Of a stretch of 64,000 nt of DNA, positions 24,819 to 34,243 are shown piece by piece; position 1 is the stretch's first letter, and every line of letters starts with the position of its first letter. The translations under genes and the position numbers were made by a program. The notes beneath the pieces are model-generated. The model was given only the letters and a program-made list of their open reading frames with translations, made no database searches and was not told where the DNA came from. Origin of the DNA: a bacterium (GTDB taxonomy: Bacteria > Oederibacteriota > Muellerivitia > Muellerivitales > Muellerivitaceae); NCBI GenBank assembly GCA_035549195.1, contig DASZRK010000017.1, positions 1 through 64,000 on the forward strand. Reading direction: 5' to 3'.

Positions 24819-25634
24819 TTGGAATTTGAAAAGCCTAGTTTTGGAAAAATGATATTGATCTCAATATTTTCGTTCGCAATTACATTCCTTTGCGGCCTAA
24901 GTTTTACATTTTCTTATGGTTGTGTGGTCGGAAAAAATACTATGCAAGAACCTGGTTTTTTGGCCGCTATTTTCACGATTCTAGTTTCAGAACTAGGTTA
25001 TTTAGCTGGTGGATATGTTTTCGGGACATTGTCCAAGGACACTTGGAATGGATGGATTAAAGCAATAATACTCATTGGGCCGAATCTTCTTTTTCGAGGT
25101 GCAACATTTGCTTTAGCTTTTTACAACATGGATTTACAACAAGAGTTGTTGGCATCAAAAGTAAATCTAATTGTAATTCCAGCATTAACTATGGTGTTGT
25201 CGCCATTTGTCGCATATTTCGCCATTGGATTGGGTGAGTCCTCCGCCGAAAAGTATAGTCATCCAAAATCCATCCTGAATATTGATTGGTACCATTGGAT
25301 ATGGATTCTTCCTTTTTATATTTTTTCTGCGGCGGGCGTGCCATCGTTTTTGCTGTTTGCCTTATGGAAATTTGACTCTTTAACGGATTTAGATAGTTAT
25401 CCTTCAATCATCACAATATTCACTCACTTCCCGACCTTCATTACTCGATTGATCATTCTCGCTGTAATAGGGTTGGCGTTTTTTAGCATCGAAACTGTTT
25501 ATTCCACGTTAAGTGATCGAACTTCAAAGAGCGGCCTATCCGCTGGGGTAAAAGTGTTTTTGAATTGGTTAATTCTAACGATCTTTGAGTGCATGATCTT
25601 GCTTTCGTTCATGGGGCAGATGTTGAAGAAGTGA
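24819..25634 (+). CDS. seven-helix membrane protein, unknown
   Basis: A 271-residue integral membrane protein with about seven hydrophobic segments (roughly 11-33, 48-72, 82-104, 113-136, 149-173, 198-225, 243-266). TTG start preceded by AAAAAGGA. No family is recognised and no catalytic motif is obvious. It is first of three genes with short spacing (27 bases, then a 4-base overlap), which suggests one complex. Its AT-rich codon use matches its neighbours. Confidence 0.65.
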   Translation: MEFEKPSFGKMILISIFSFAITFLCGLSFTFSYGCVVGKNTMQEPGFLAAIFTILVSELGYLAGGYVFGTLSKDTWNGWIKAIILIGPNLLFRGATFALAFYNMDLQQELLASKVNLIVIPALTMVLSPFVAYFAIGLGESSAEKYSHPKSILNIDWYHWIWILPFYIFSAAGVPSFLLFALWKFDSLTDLDSYPSIITIFTHFPTFITRLIILAVIGLAFFSIETVYSTLSDRTSKSGLSAGVKVFLNWLILTIFECMILLSFMGQMLKK

Positions 25635-25661
25635 AATCCTAAATGGAAACGTCCGAAAATT

Positions 25662-28217
25662 ATGAGATACAAGTTATTAATTTTTCTAAATCAATTTAAA
25701 ACATACTGGAAGATACGCACTTATTTATTCCAGATCAAATTTAGGCTGGTTAAATATTTTTACAAAACAGAAAATTCGTTCGAAGAAAATTCAGCAAGAT
25801 TCAATATCGCTAAAGCCTTATTGAGAAAATCTCTTTGGCCTTTATGTTTGGCAATCTTTACTTGTCTTCTCTTTTGGAAATTAAGTGAAATATTCTGCTT
25901 CAATTCAATTCCTGTCACGTCGCATGACTCTTTCTCGGATACATATAACACCTTATTGGGAACAATCGCTGGTGTAGGAGGACTTTTTATTGGTTTGTAT
26001 TACAACGGCCTAACGGCCGTGGGCACCGCGATTTATTCTAAAACTCCAAATAATATTCGAGACTTACTTGCCAGGGAAAGAACTGGTAGTACGTATATGG
26101 GTTATTTGTCTTATGTAACCTTCTTTGCGCTCGGTTTAATAGCGATGAATATGTTTGGATTAGGCCCTTTGCGATTGGCCGCCTTATTTATGGTTTTATT
26201 AGCCGGGGTCGGAATTTTCGTATTTGTGGCTTTGGGCCAATCTGCTTTCAATTATTTTGATCCCACAGAGTTATCAAAGACGTTCATATTCGAGCTCCAA
26301 TCCTCATTTAAAAAAGTCACAACTTCTGGATTCTTTTTTAAAGACCCATCAATTCAAAATCATTTAAATAAAGTAACATCGGCGGCCATATCCACCCTAA
26401 AAACTTTGACGGACATCATTGAAAAACAAGAGCACTTAAACGGGCAATCGTTTTTTGATTTTTCAAAAATGATTGTTCGACTTTTGATTTATTATCAAAA
26501 CCAAAAGAAACGCATACCGACAAAAAGTTTTTGGTACGATTTAAAATACCAGCATCCAGATTGGTACACCTCCGACTACACGAGTGTCGAATTAGCACAA
26601 AACACTGGCACTTCTATCTCACCTAAGAGTGTTCAAGATAACTATTGGCTAGAAAATGATTTACTTACGATTCCGATTAAATGTTTTGAAATAAACTTAA
26701 AAGCAAAACGTTTAGAGTTGGCAATCGATGTTGTTAGGTTAATTAATCATTATTTAAAAGCATTGGCAGAAAATGGTGAGGTTAACACTGCTTTGGATTT
26801 AGTTGAACGATTATTAAAAATCCATTCTGAAAATTTAGGGGAAGTATCGCCAGGCAAAGAGGAGTCGGTTAAAGAAATAGCAATTTTTGAAACTCTTTTG
26901 ATCCTCAAGGCTGAGATACTTATCGCTTTTTCTGCTGAAACGCAGAAGTTGTCTCCTGAGAAAATCTCAGAACGAATTAAAAAAATTGAATGGGTTGATA
27001 GCAAATCGATTTATTCAACCAATTTTCCTCCAAATTTATTGGCCGATCTCGAATGGCTCCAAAAGACAATATTATTTGAGCTTGATTGTGAGGGAGAAAT
27101 ATTGAGCCCGCAATGGTATCAAGCCGAATTAGTAATATTGTTTCATGCGCAAAAAATTAATGAAAACATTGATTGTTTGTTCAAAAGATCAAAAACACTT
27201 AAGAGCAAAAATTTAAAAGACCTCTCGTTGCAGAAAAGACCATGGCACTTGAGTTGTTTTATTAGTCATGAGTTGGAGTATATAAATAAAACCTATGCTC
27301 ATTTTTCGAGACTGAGCGAGGTTTGGAAATCGCTAATCGAAAAACGGCATATTAAAAAATTGCCCTGGCCAAAATTGGAATTTTCTAATCTGTTTTCGGA
27401 TCTTGACTCTCAGAAAAAAGAGTTAATTAAGATGTTGCCACAAGCAGTGAAATCACTAAGTCCTTTTAAAAGAACGGAAGAGTTCCCGGATTATTTAGGT
27501 CAGTTTTTAAATTTAATGGGAGAAAGTATTCTCGAATACTGCACCGAAAATAAAATGGATTTAGCTAACGAGTTGTATCCCGGGTATTTCGAAGGATGTA
27601 TTTTAAAGTTTGGCCAATTATTTCCTGACTCTTCGTTGGAGGGCAGAAACTTTGAAAATGCTTATACCCTTGCATGCGGACCAATTTTGGAACTGATAGA
27701 ACTGAGCGGATATGTGAAGCTGTTCTCTGAGTATTACGGTAATGATTCTTCTTGGGATGTAATTAAGGATATTTGGGATAAATATCTTTCTGACCAAAAC
27801 GCACCTAAAAAAATGGAATCACTCGCGAGTATTTTGAGATCGGATGAACAAAACCCTGGTTTATCTCCGAGCAGTTTACACAGGACTGGCTGGTCTCAGA
27901 TGACATACAGATTTTTAAGAGAAAATGTAATGAAAGCCTTTCGACAAAGAAAATCCATACCAGGGGTTGTTGATTTTATTAGACCGGAAGAAATCGCGTT
28001 ACATCAAAGTCCATTAGTACGAATATTTTCAGAGGGGGATTTTAGTTGTTCTTTCGATGGAGGCCATATTTTTATCTCCGAATATCTTTTAAAACGTGCA
28101 GATTCCAAGGGTGTTAATTTTAAAGGGAGCTGGAAGGATCTTACGGAAGCTATTAAGAGAGAAGCCAAAAACAATACCTTTGTCAAAGATGAGTTGAAAA
28201 AGCGAGAACAAGCATGA
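25662..28217 (+). CDS. large membrane protein with helical cytoplasmic domain
   Basis: An 851-residue protein. About four membrane helices lie between residues 58 and 200, including a glycine-rich pair (LLGTIAGVGGLFIGLYYNGL and ALGLIAMNMFGLGPL). Residues 210-851 are a long, mostly helical soluble region with no recognised catalytic motif, suggesting a repeat-like or scaffold fold. The next gene overlaps it by 4 bases. Together with the seven-helix protein and the 326-residue partner it forms the largest unexplained operon of the element. Confidence 0.7.
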   Translation: MRYKLLIFLNQFKTYWKIRTYLFQIKFRLVKYFYKTENSFEENSARFNIAKALLRKSLWPLCLAIFTCLLFWKLSEIFCFNSIPVTSHDSFSDTYNTLLGTIAGVGGLFIGLYYNGLTAVGTAIYSKTPNNIRDLLARERTGSTYMGYLSYVTFFALGLIAMNMFGLGPLRLAALFMVLLAGVGIFVFVALGQSAFNYFDPTELSKTFIFELQSSFKKVTTSGFFFKDPSIQNHLNKVTSAAISTLKTLTDIIEKQEHLNGQSFFDFSKMIVRLLIYYQNQKKRIPTKSFWYDLKYQHPDWYTSDYTSVELAQNTGTSISPKSVQDNYWLENDLLTIPIKCFEINLKAKRLELAIDVVRLINHYLKALAENGEVNTALDLVERLLKIHSENLGEVSPGKEESVKEIAIFETLLILKAEILIAFSAETQKLSPEKISERIKKIEWVDSKSIYSTNFPPNLLADLEWLQKTILFELDCEGEILSPQWYQAELVILFHAQKINENIDCLFKRSKTLKSKNLKDLSLQKRPWHLSCFISHELEYINKTYAHFSRLSEVWKSLIEKRHIKKLPWPKLEFSNLFSDLDSQKKELIKMLPQAVKSLSPFKRTEEFPDYLGQFLNLMGESILEYCTENKMDLANELYPGYFEGCILKFGQLFPDSSLEGRNFENAYTLACGPILELIELSGYVKLFSEYYGNDSSWDVIKDIWDKYLSDQNAPKKMESLASILRSDEQNPGLSPSSLHRTGWSQMTYRFLRENVMKAFRQRKSIPGVVDFIRPEEIALHQSPLVRIFSEGDFSCSFDGGHIFISEYLLKRADSKGVNFKGSWKDLTEAIKREAKNNTFVKDELKKREQA

Positions 28218-29194
28218 AATTTAGAAAGCCATTTACGGAAAATCCACGTGAGCAATTAAAGCAAAGTCTTAAACCGCGGATGGCCAATTATTTCCAAAGC
28301 TTACAAGGAACATACTCGCCGAGATTATATGAACAGTTCTTTTCCGAAGATTTGCGAACCGGAGTGATGCCCTATGGTTTTGAATTGGGGCGAGAAAATA
28401 ATCAAATTCTTGCTACCTTTGAAGGCTCTGATGAAGAGAACGAAAAGGCTATAAATCTACTTTCCGATTTTTGCGAACATGAACCTCGAAATGAAACCGA
28501 TTTAATTTGCAAAGCGGTAAATGAAATTTCTCAAGATGTTAGCTGGGAAGGAAGGGCGGTATATGAAATTCTTAAAGGCATTAACAATAAAGGGAAGGCG
28601 GAATTTTACGTTCACCAATTTTACCGTGCGAGAACAATCAAAGTGCCATTTTACAAGTATTTTCAAATTGTCCCCAAGCTGGACAGGGAATATTTGAAGG
28701 CGAAATATCTATCGTGCCCCGTTGAGGATGTTTTTGAAATTACCATTCCAAGTCGTTTAGGCGGTTACAAACGGTATAAAAATATTTTGAATGAACTTGC
28801 AAAATATTCTGGAGTGGGCCCTGGTTTTTTCCGACAAGATCCATATCAGGAATTAACAAAGGGTTTTGACTTCGGGGACTATCGGCGTAATCAAATGGTT
28901 TTTGGGTTTTCAATAACGCGAAAGTGGGGTTGGAATTACAGAAATCTTGCTAATGAGTACGAGAACGAATTTTTTAAAGTCCACAAATACATAACTTTTA
29001 AATGGGCCCAAGCAATTCTTCGGGACCATATTATTTCTGAACTAAATGAATTACTGATCAGGTTGAGAATTGATTCGAAGTTTAAAATCGAAGGTTTACT
29101 TAAGCCGAGTGAAATACTAGAAGTCAGAGAAAAATTGAAAAATGGAGAAATTGATTTTGAGGAGGTATTTAAAAAACTTAAATACCAAGATTAA
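28214..29194 (+). CDS. cytoplasmic partner protein, unknown
   Basis: A 326-residue soluble protein without recognised domains, rich in aromatic and charged residues (for example GFFRQDPYQELTKGFDFGDY). Its ATG overlaps the stop of the 851-residue gene, so the two are translationally coupled. Its end overlaps the convergent stop of the minus-strand gene by 4 bases. A role as the sensor or regulatory subunit of the membrane system is plausible but unproven. Confidence 0.68.
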   Translation: MKFRKPFTENPREQLKQSLKPRMANYFQSLQGTYSPRLYEQFFSEDLRTGVMPYGFELGRENNQILATFEGSDEENEKAINLLSDFCEHEPRNETDLICKAVNEISQDVSWEGRAVYEILKGINNKGKAEFYVHQFYRARTIKVPFYKYFQIVPKLDREYLKAKYLSCPVEDVFEITIPSRLGGYKRYKNILNELAKYSGVGPGFFRQDPYQELTKGFDFGDYRRNQMVFGFSITRKWGWNYRNLANEYENEFFKVHKYITFKWAQAILRDHIISELNELLIRLRIDSKFKIEGLLKPSEILEVREKLKNGEIDFEEVFKKLKYQD

Positions 29195-29634
29195 TCTGGG
29201 TTGGAGTGATCCCAATGCGCAACCCAAATTATCCCTGCTAAAGAAAGCAAAAAGGGAACCACAATACCTGCTCCGATTTTCTTCAATTCTTCAAAATCCT
29301 TTAAATCAACCCACTTCAACAAAGCCATTAGACAAACGGAAAAAGATGCAAGCGAACAACCCAACAGTGCGATCCAACACCATTTAGCGGCAGATTCTAC
29401 TCGGGTTAACATCCTCTCGTTGTCATAAAGGTATGTGAAAACCTTTGGCAGAGAATCACAAGTAACCGTTTTATTTCCTTTGTTTATTTCTTTAACTTTC
29501 TCGTTGAATGCACCTCTAAGTCTTGCAATCTTTCCAATGGCACCTTTAATAATGAAATGCCGAAGTGTCAAAGCGATTCCAAAGCAACCACCTGCAAAAG
29601 TAAGCCATGACATTGGGTTTATAGGATCGATCAT
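29191..29634 (-). CDS. small membrane protein with coiled region
   Basis: A 147-residue protein starting MIDPINPMSWLTF. There are three hydrophobic segments: residues about 8-27, 75-97 and 117-138. A Lys-rich segment between the first two could be cytoplasmic. The ATG overlaps the stop of the zinc-ribbon gene (ATGA), so the two form an operon. It ends convergently against the 326-residue gene. The family is not recognised. Confidence 0.6.
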   Translation of the reverse strand: MIDPINPMSWLTFAGGCFGIALTLRHFIIKGAIGKIARLRGAFNEKVKEINKGNKTVTCDSLPKVFTYLYDNERMLTRVESAAKWCWIALLGCSLASFSVCLMALLKWVDLKDFEELKKIGAGIVVPFLLSLAGIIWVAHWDHSNPD

Positions 29635-29942
29635 TTTTTGGGCCCTACATGACGATCGTTTTCCTCCGAGGCTGCTCCAGCAAGAAGACCCAACAAGCCA
29701 CCAATTATTGCACCTGGTGGGCCCCCAATTGCCCAGCCAAGCAAGGCTCCCCCGCCGGCCCCTGCAACTGGTCTTGCGCCAGGAGAAGGGGTAGACACAG
29801 TTCTTTTTAAAGTCATTTGCCCACAATAGGGGCATCGGACCAAATTGGGCAGGGACAATAAAATCTTATAACCCTTAGTTGATGAATATTGGCAACTAGG
29901 ATTTTGGCAGTTGTATTCGAATTTATTTTGATTTTCAGTCAT
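29631..29942 (-). CDS. zinc-ribbon glycine-zipper membrane protein
   Basis: A 103-residue protein. Two Cys pairs, NCQNPSC (11-17) and RCPYCG (about 36-41), form a zinc-ribbon-like domain. The C-terminal half is a Gly/Ala-rich hydrophobic stretch (GGALLGWAIGGPPGAIIGGL) like a glycine-zipper membrane insert. Such inserts occur in pore-forming or membrane-disturbing small proteins. It is the first gene of the minus-strand pair. Confidence 0.62.
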   Translation of the reverse strand: MTENQNKFEYNCQNPSCQYSSTKGYKILLSLPNLVRCPYCGQMTLKRTVSTPSPGARPVAGAGGGALLGWAIGGPPGAIIGGLLGLLAGAASEENDRHVGPKK

Positions 29943-30256
29943 AAATACGTCCTTACCTAATCTGACTTTAATTATTCCCTACAAGAGTAAATATTAACAA
30001 TCAATTCTGAGCATGTTTTCTATTATTCCGAACGCCCTTTGGACTCATGTCCATGTCCTCGGACACCTAGACCGTGTCCGGGTCACCAGGTCTCGGATGC
30101 TGTCGCTTCGCTATCGCACTCCGTCGGAAAACTTGAAAACGTTCATGGGCCGGTAGTCCGCTTGGGCTACCTACCCGGCCTTTTTCTCTCCATGGCCGCC
30201 CCTTTCCTCTTTGAGGGGCGGCCCCGGAGGCTGCTCCCAGTTAAAGGAGCAAGGCC
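29943..30256. other. intergenic region with GC-rich hairpins
   Basis: No gene is supported. After AT-rich sequence a GC-rich block begins at about 30027. It has GGACAC/GTGTCC (about 30059-30077) and a larger stem GGCCGGTAG/CTACCCGGCC (about 30150-30181, one bulge) followed by TTTTT, which looks like a terminator and could end a small RNA. AAAGGAGC before 30257 serves RadC. Confidence 0.5.
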
Positions 30257-30742
30257 ATGACGAAGAGAAAATACGAAGCGCTGGAATTCGACCTGAAGGT
30301 GTTACCCCCGCCGACAGTACCCCCGACGTCCTGGGCGGAAGCTAGGGCCGACTATAAGCGCGGGCCGGTCATTTCCAGCCCTGAGGCCGTAGCCGCCTAC
30401 TTCAAACAATACATCGGCGGGAAGGATACCGAGGCGTTCCTGACCATGTACCTGGACCACCGGAACCATGTTTTAGACGTGGTCCTGAACCAGGAGGGGA
30501 CCGTGGACCATACTGCGGTCTATCCCAGGGAAGTTCTCAAGAAGGCCCTGGATTTGAAGGCTACGGGCATTATCTTCAGCCATAACCACCCAGCCGGAAG
30601 TCTGGAGCCTTCCGAGGGAGACAAACAGCTGACCCGTCAAATCCTGACCGGGGCTAGGGCCTTAGGCATCACCGTCCATGACCATCTCATCGTGACCCAT
30701 GAAGGCCACTTTTCTTTCCGCCAAGCCGGGCTTTTGGCTTAG
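30257..30742 (+). CDS. RadC-like JAMM-domain protein
   Basis: A 161-residue RadC/MPN-domain protein. The JAMM metalloprotease-like metal site is intact: Glu59, His109 and His111 (SHNHPAG) and Asp122, with H-x-H-x10-D spacing. The N-terminal helix-hairpin-helix of full RadC is absent, as is usual for copies on mobile elements. AAAGGAGC lies 7 bases before the ATG. The function in mobile elements is unclear; it often sits beside anti-restriction and plasmid maintenance genes. Confidence 0.92.
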   Translation: MTKRKYEALEFDLKVLPPPTVPPTSWAEARADYKRGPVISSPEAVAAYFKQYIGGKDTEAFLTMYLDHRNHVLDVVLNQEGTVDHTAVYPREVLKKALDLKATGIIFSHNHPAGSLEPSEGDKQLTRQILTGARALGITVHDHLIVTHEGHFSFRQAGLLA

Positions 30743-30753
30743 GGAGGCGCGGA

Positions 30754-30936
30754 ATGGACTTCTTACACGAAGGCGAAGTTTGTTATCACGGCTGGAACGA
30801 AGAGAACGAGGGCAGGCCCTGCCCAACCTGTTTGGGTTTTTGCCCAAGCTGTGGACGATGGAATATGACCCTCAATTGGCAAACGGGCTATTGCTTGGAA
30901 TGTGAGGAGCTTTTCGAGTCAGACTACCAAGGATAA
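30754..30936 (+). CDS. 60-residue zinc-ribbon protein
   Basis: A small protein with CPTC, CPSC and CLEC motifs plus another cysteine near the N-terminus, suggesting one or two zinc ribbons. It begins 11 bases after radC with GGGAGG upstream, so it is likely co-transcribed. A rho-independent terminator follows. No specific family is recognised. Confidence 0.65.
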   Translation: MDFLHEGEVCYHGWNEENEGRPCPTCLGFCPSCGRWNMTLNWQTGYCLECEELFESDYQG

Positions 30937-30950
30937 AACCCAACAAAACC

Positions 30951-30974
30951 AAGGCCCGAACCCAGGGCCTTTTT
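30951..30974 (+). terminator. rho-independent terminator
   Basis: AAGGCCC and GGGCCTT form a 7-bp stem with a 7-base loop, followed by TTT; it ends the radC transcript. Confidence 0.8.
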
Positions 30975-31093
30975 GCGCCCGCAGGGAAGGGTGTTCCCTC
31001 CCCTGCACCTCTCCCCTGCTTTTAATACTTTCCACAACACCGAATCATTTAAAATACACAAATGTTTAAAACAAACCAATTTTCGGAACTTTT

Positions 31094-33964
31094 ATGATCC
31101 GCCTATCATGGAATGAAATTCGTGACCGTGCCCTTAAATTTTCGGGGAACTGGAAAGATGTATCTAGCGAAGACGGCGAAGCGCAAACATTTTGGAATGA
31201 ATTCTTTGAAATTTTTGGAATAAGAAGACGAACCGTCGCTTCTTTTGAAGAGCCTGTTCGTACCATCAAGGGAAAATATCACTTTATTGACCTGTTTTGG
31301 AAAGGCGTTCTATTAGTCGAACACAAATCAAAAGGCAAAGACTTAAGCAAGGCGTCATCCCAGGCCTTTTCCTATATCCAAGACCTGGTTAATGAAGGCC
31401 GTGAAAATGATATCCCTCGCTTCGTAGTCATATCCGATTTCTCACGATTTGTTATCTACGACTTAGAAAGCGACCCTTCCCTTCTCCCTTCCAAAAAAGT
31501 TCCAATAGAACTATCCGAAAGCCCAGCTACTTTTGGGTCTCAAGAATTTCAGCTAAAGGATTTAAATAAGAACATTCGTTCTTTTGCCTTTTTGCGAGGT
31601 GAAAAGCCAGTCAAAAGGAACCCGGAAGATCCAGCCAATATTGAAGCAGCTGAAATCATGGGGAAACTTCATAAGGCGCTAGAAAGCGGTGGGTTCGAAG
31701 GTCATGACCTGGAAAGGTTCCTGGTTCGTATTTTGTTTTGCCTGTTCGCAGAAGATTCTCTTGTATTTGAGCCTAATTTATTCTCCCAATTCATCCTCAA
31801 TCATACCCGTGAAGACGGGTCCGATCTTGGTTCACAACTTAACCGACTTTTCGAAATATTAAATACTCCGGAGACTACTCGTCAAAAATCATTGGATGAA
31901 GATTTGGCATCTTTTCCATATGTAAATGGCGACCTGTTTAAAGAAAGATTAGCCTTTGCCGATTTCAATAAACAAATGAGGGATGCTTTAATTTCTTGCG
32001 CGAAATTCAATTGGAGTCGTATTTCTCCGGCCGTTTTCGGCTCCATGTTTCAATCGATTATGGAAAAAGCAGAGAGACGTGGTCAGGGAGCGCACTATAC
32101 AAGCGAAGCAGACATTTTAAAAATTGTTCGCCCTTTGTTCTTGGATGATCTTTACATCGAATTTAATACGATTAAAAACGACCGTTCTTCCAGACGCCAA
32201 GGCCGCTTTGAAGATTTCCGAAAGAAGTTATCCGGGTTGAAGTTTTTAGACCCGGCTTGTGGCTGCGGAAACTTTTTGGTTATTACGTATCGTGAGTTAA
32301 GACTTTTAGAATTGGAAGTTCTTAAAGAAGCTTTTGCCGGGCAAATGGATCAAATGGTATTGAGTTCTGAGGATGTTTATAGGCTTTCGCGAGTAAATGT
32401 TGATCAAATGTTCGGCATTGAACTTTCAGAATGGCCAGCACGCATTGCAGAAGTCGCCCTTTGGCTTACAGATCACCAAATGAATCAAGAAGTTTCGAAT
32501 GCTTTTCATCAGTTATATATTCGAATTCCTTTAAAACAATCTCCCCATATCAAATGTGCAAACGCTCTTAATTTCGATTGGACTGAATTACTGCCAAACA
32601 CAGAATGTAGCTTTATTTTAGGAAATCCTCCTTTTGTTGGCAAAAAGGCCAGAGACAAAAATCAACAAAACGACATGGAAAAGGTATTTGGAAAAGGCGA
32701 TGGTTCAGGTGTTCTAGATTATGTTTGTTGCTGGTACCGGAAGGCCGCCGAATACATACACAATACAAAAATAGGAGTTGGTTTCGTTTCTACCAATTCG
32801 ATATCCCAAGGAGAACAACCAGGAATCCTTTGGCCTACTTTATTTGGAAAATATGGTCTTAAAATTTGGTTTGGCTACCGCACTTTCCCGTGGGAAAGCG
32901 AGGCAAAAGGAAAAGCAAATGTTCATGTTGTAATCATTGGTTTCGGTGCTTTCGAGAGGAAACCCAAATACATTTTTGAGTTGTTGGATGAAAAAGAAGG
33001 ATTCCTTCGTACCGAAGTTAGCAATATCAGCCCATATATTTCCGAAGGGCCTGACACAGCCATAGAAGAAAGAAAGACTCCTATAAGCCCAAATATCCCC
33101 GAGATGTATTTCGGTAACATGCCTAATGACGATGGAAACTTCCTTTTAACCAATGATGAAAAAGATGATTTAATAAAAAAGGAACCAAAAGCAAAAAAGG
33201 TTATTCGCCCATTTTTAAGCTCGAAAGAATTTCTCAGGAATATCCCCAGATGGTGCATTTGGCTTAAAGATATCGAACCAAACCTAATAAACGATTTAAA
33301 AGAGATTAAAAACAGAATTGAACTAGTAAAAAAGTATAGATCGGAGAGCGACCGAGAAGCGACTCGAAAGCTCGCTGCTTACCCGTCATTGTTTGGAGAA
33401 ATTCGACAACCAAAAACATCTTTCGTTCTTGTTCCGAGGCATAGTTCCGAAAATCGCAGATATATCCCAATGTCCTATTTTGGGCCAGAAAATATTGTTG
33501 CTGATAGTTGTCTTTTTCTTCCTGAAGCCACTTACTTTCACTTTGGAATATTGAATTCAACAATGCACATGGCATGGGTAAGACAAATTTGCGGGAGATT
33601 AGAAAGTCGATACAGGTACTCTGTTGGTTTGGTTTATAACAACTTCCCTTGGCCAGAGAATCCCAATGAGAGGCAACAAGAGAAAGTTGAAGAAGCTGCG
33701 AAGGCTGTCCTTGCTGCAAGACAATCACATCCAACTTCTAATTTGGCCGATCTTTATGACCCATTAAGTATGCCATCCAATTTGAATAAAGCTCATGCCG
33801 AGTTAGATAGAGAAGTAGAAAAATGTTATAGAAAGGAACCTTTTGAAAGCGACCGAAAGAGGTTCGAGTTTCTTTTTGATTTGTACCTCAAAGCCCGGAG
33901 CCCATTGGTCTCGGAACCAATCGCAGGGAAAATAGTTTCAAGAAAACGAAAAAAACAACATTGA
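31094..33964 (+). CDS. MmeI-like type IIL restriction-modification enzyme
   Basis: A 956-residue single-chain restriction enzyme and N6-adenine methyltransferase. The N-terminal PD-(D/E)XK nuclease has Asp66 and Glu76-His-Lys78 (LLVEHKSKG). The methyltransferase follows, with SAM motif I LDPACGCGNF (Asp386) and catalytic motif IV NPPF (511-514). The target-recognition region is about 620-850 and a helical C-terminal domain ends the protein. MmeI-type enzymes methylate one strand for protection and cut about 20 bases from the site, needing no separate methylase. All motifs are intact. Coding is AT-rich relative to the core. Confidence 0.93.
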   Translation: MIRLSWNEIRDRALKFSGNWKDVSSEDGEAQTFWNEFFEIFGIRRRTVASFEEPVRTIKGKYHFIDLFWKGVLLVEHKSKGKDLSKASSQAFSYIQDLVNEGRENDIPRFVVISDFSRFVIYDLESDPSLLPSKKVPIELSESPATFGSQEFQLKDLNKNIRSFAFLRGEKPVKRNPEDPANIEAAEIMGKLHKALESGGFEGHDLERFLVRILFCLFAEDSLVFEPNLFSQFILNHTREDGSDLGSQLNRLFEILNTPETTRQKSLDEDLASFPYVNGDLFKERLAFADFNKQMRDALISCAKFNWSRISPAVFGSMFQSIMEKAERRGQGAHYTSEADILKIVRPLFLDDLYIEFNTIKNDRSSRRQGRFEDFRKKLSGLKFLDPACGCGNFLVITYRELRLLELEVLKEAFAGQMDQMVLSSEDVYRLSRVNVDQMFGIELSEWPARIAEVALWLTDHQMNQEVSNAFHQLYIRIPLKQSPHIKCANALNFDWTELLPNTECSFILGNPPFVGKKARDKNQQNDMEKVFGKGDGSGVLDYVCCWYRKAAEYIHNTKIGVGFVSTNSISQGEQPGILWPTLFGKYGLKIWFGYRTFPWESEAKGKANVHVVIIGFGAFERKPKYIFELLDEKEGFLRTEVSNISPYISEGPDTAIEERKTPISPNIPEMYFGNMPNDDGNFLLTNDEKDDLIKKEPKAKKVIRPFLSSKEFLRNIPRWCIWLKDIEPNLINDLKEIKNRIELVKKYRSESDREATRKLAAYPSLFGEIRQPKTSFVLVPRHSSENRRYIPMSYFGPENIVADSCLFLPEATYFHFGILNSTMHMAWVRQICGRLESRYRYSVGLVYNNFPWPENPNERQQEKVEEAAKAVLAARQSHPTSNLADLYDPLSMPSNLNKAHAELDREVEKCYRKEPFESDRKRFEFLFDLYLKARSPLVSEPIAGKIVSRKRKKQH

Positions 33965-33976
33965 CTAGGAGGCGAA

Positions 33977-34243
33977 ATGTCTTACTTTAAAAATGCTGAG
34001 TTCGAATATGGAATTGAATTTGTGTGCGACTGCTTTCCAAAAAATAAATTCCAAGAAGAAGTTTCAGGCAAAAGAACCGAACTAAAAGCCACCGCCACAT
34101 TTTCTAACCCCATCTATTCCAAAATCCTTTATGTGGCTGCAAGATTTTGTGTAGACGTCATGGATGGACTTCTTCGTTTCTTTCGTTGGCTAGATGGGCA
34201 GACTGTAACCTCAGAACCAAAATCCGAACCAGACGCTCTATGA
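33977..34243 (+). CDS. small protein downstream of MmeI-like gene
   Basis: An 88-residue protein with a very strong AGGAGG 6 bases before its ATG, 12 bases after the restriction gene, so probably co-transcribed. The sequence holds one hydrophobic helix (IYSKILYVAARFCVDVMDGL) and no recognised domain. Its 3' part overlaps a minus-strand frame by 86 bases. Confidence 0.55.
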   Translation: MSYFKNAEFEYGIEFVCDCFPKNKFQEEVSGKRTELKATATFSNPIYSKILYVAARFCVDVMDGLLRFFRWLDGQTVTSEPKSEPDAL

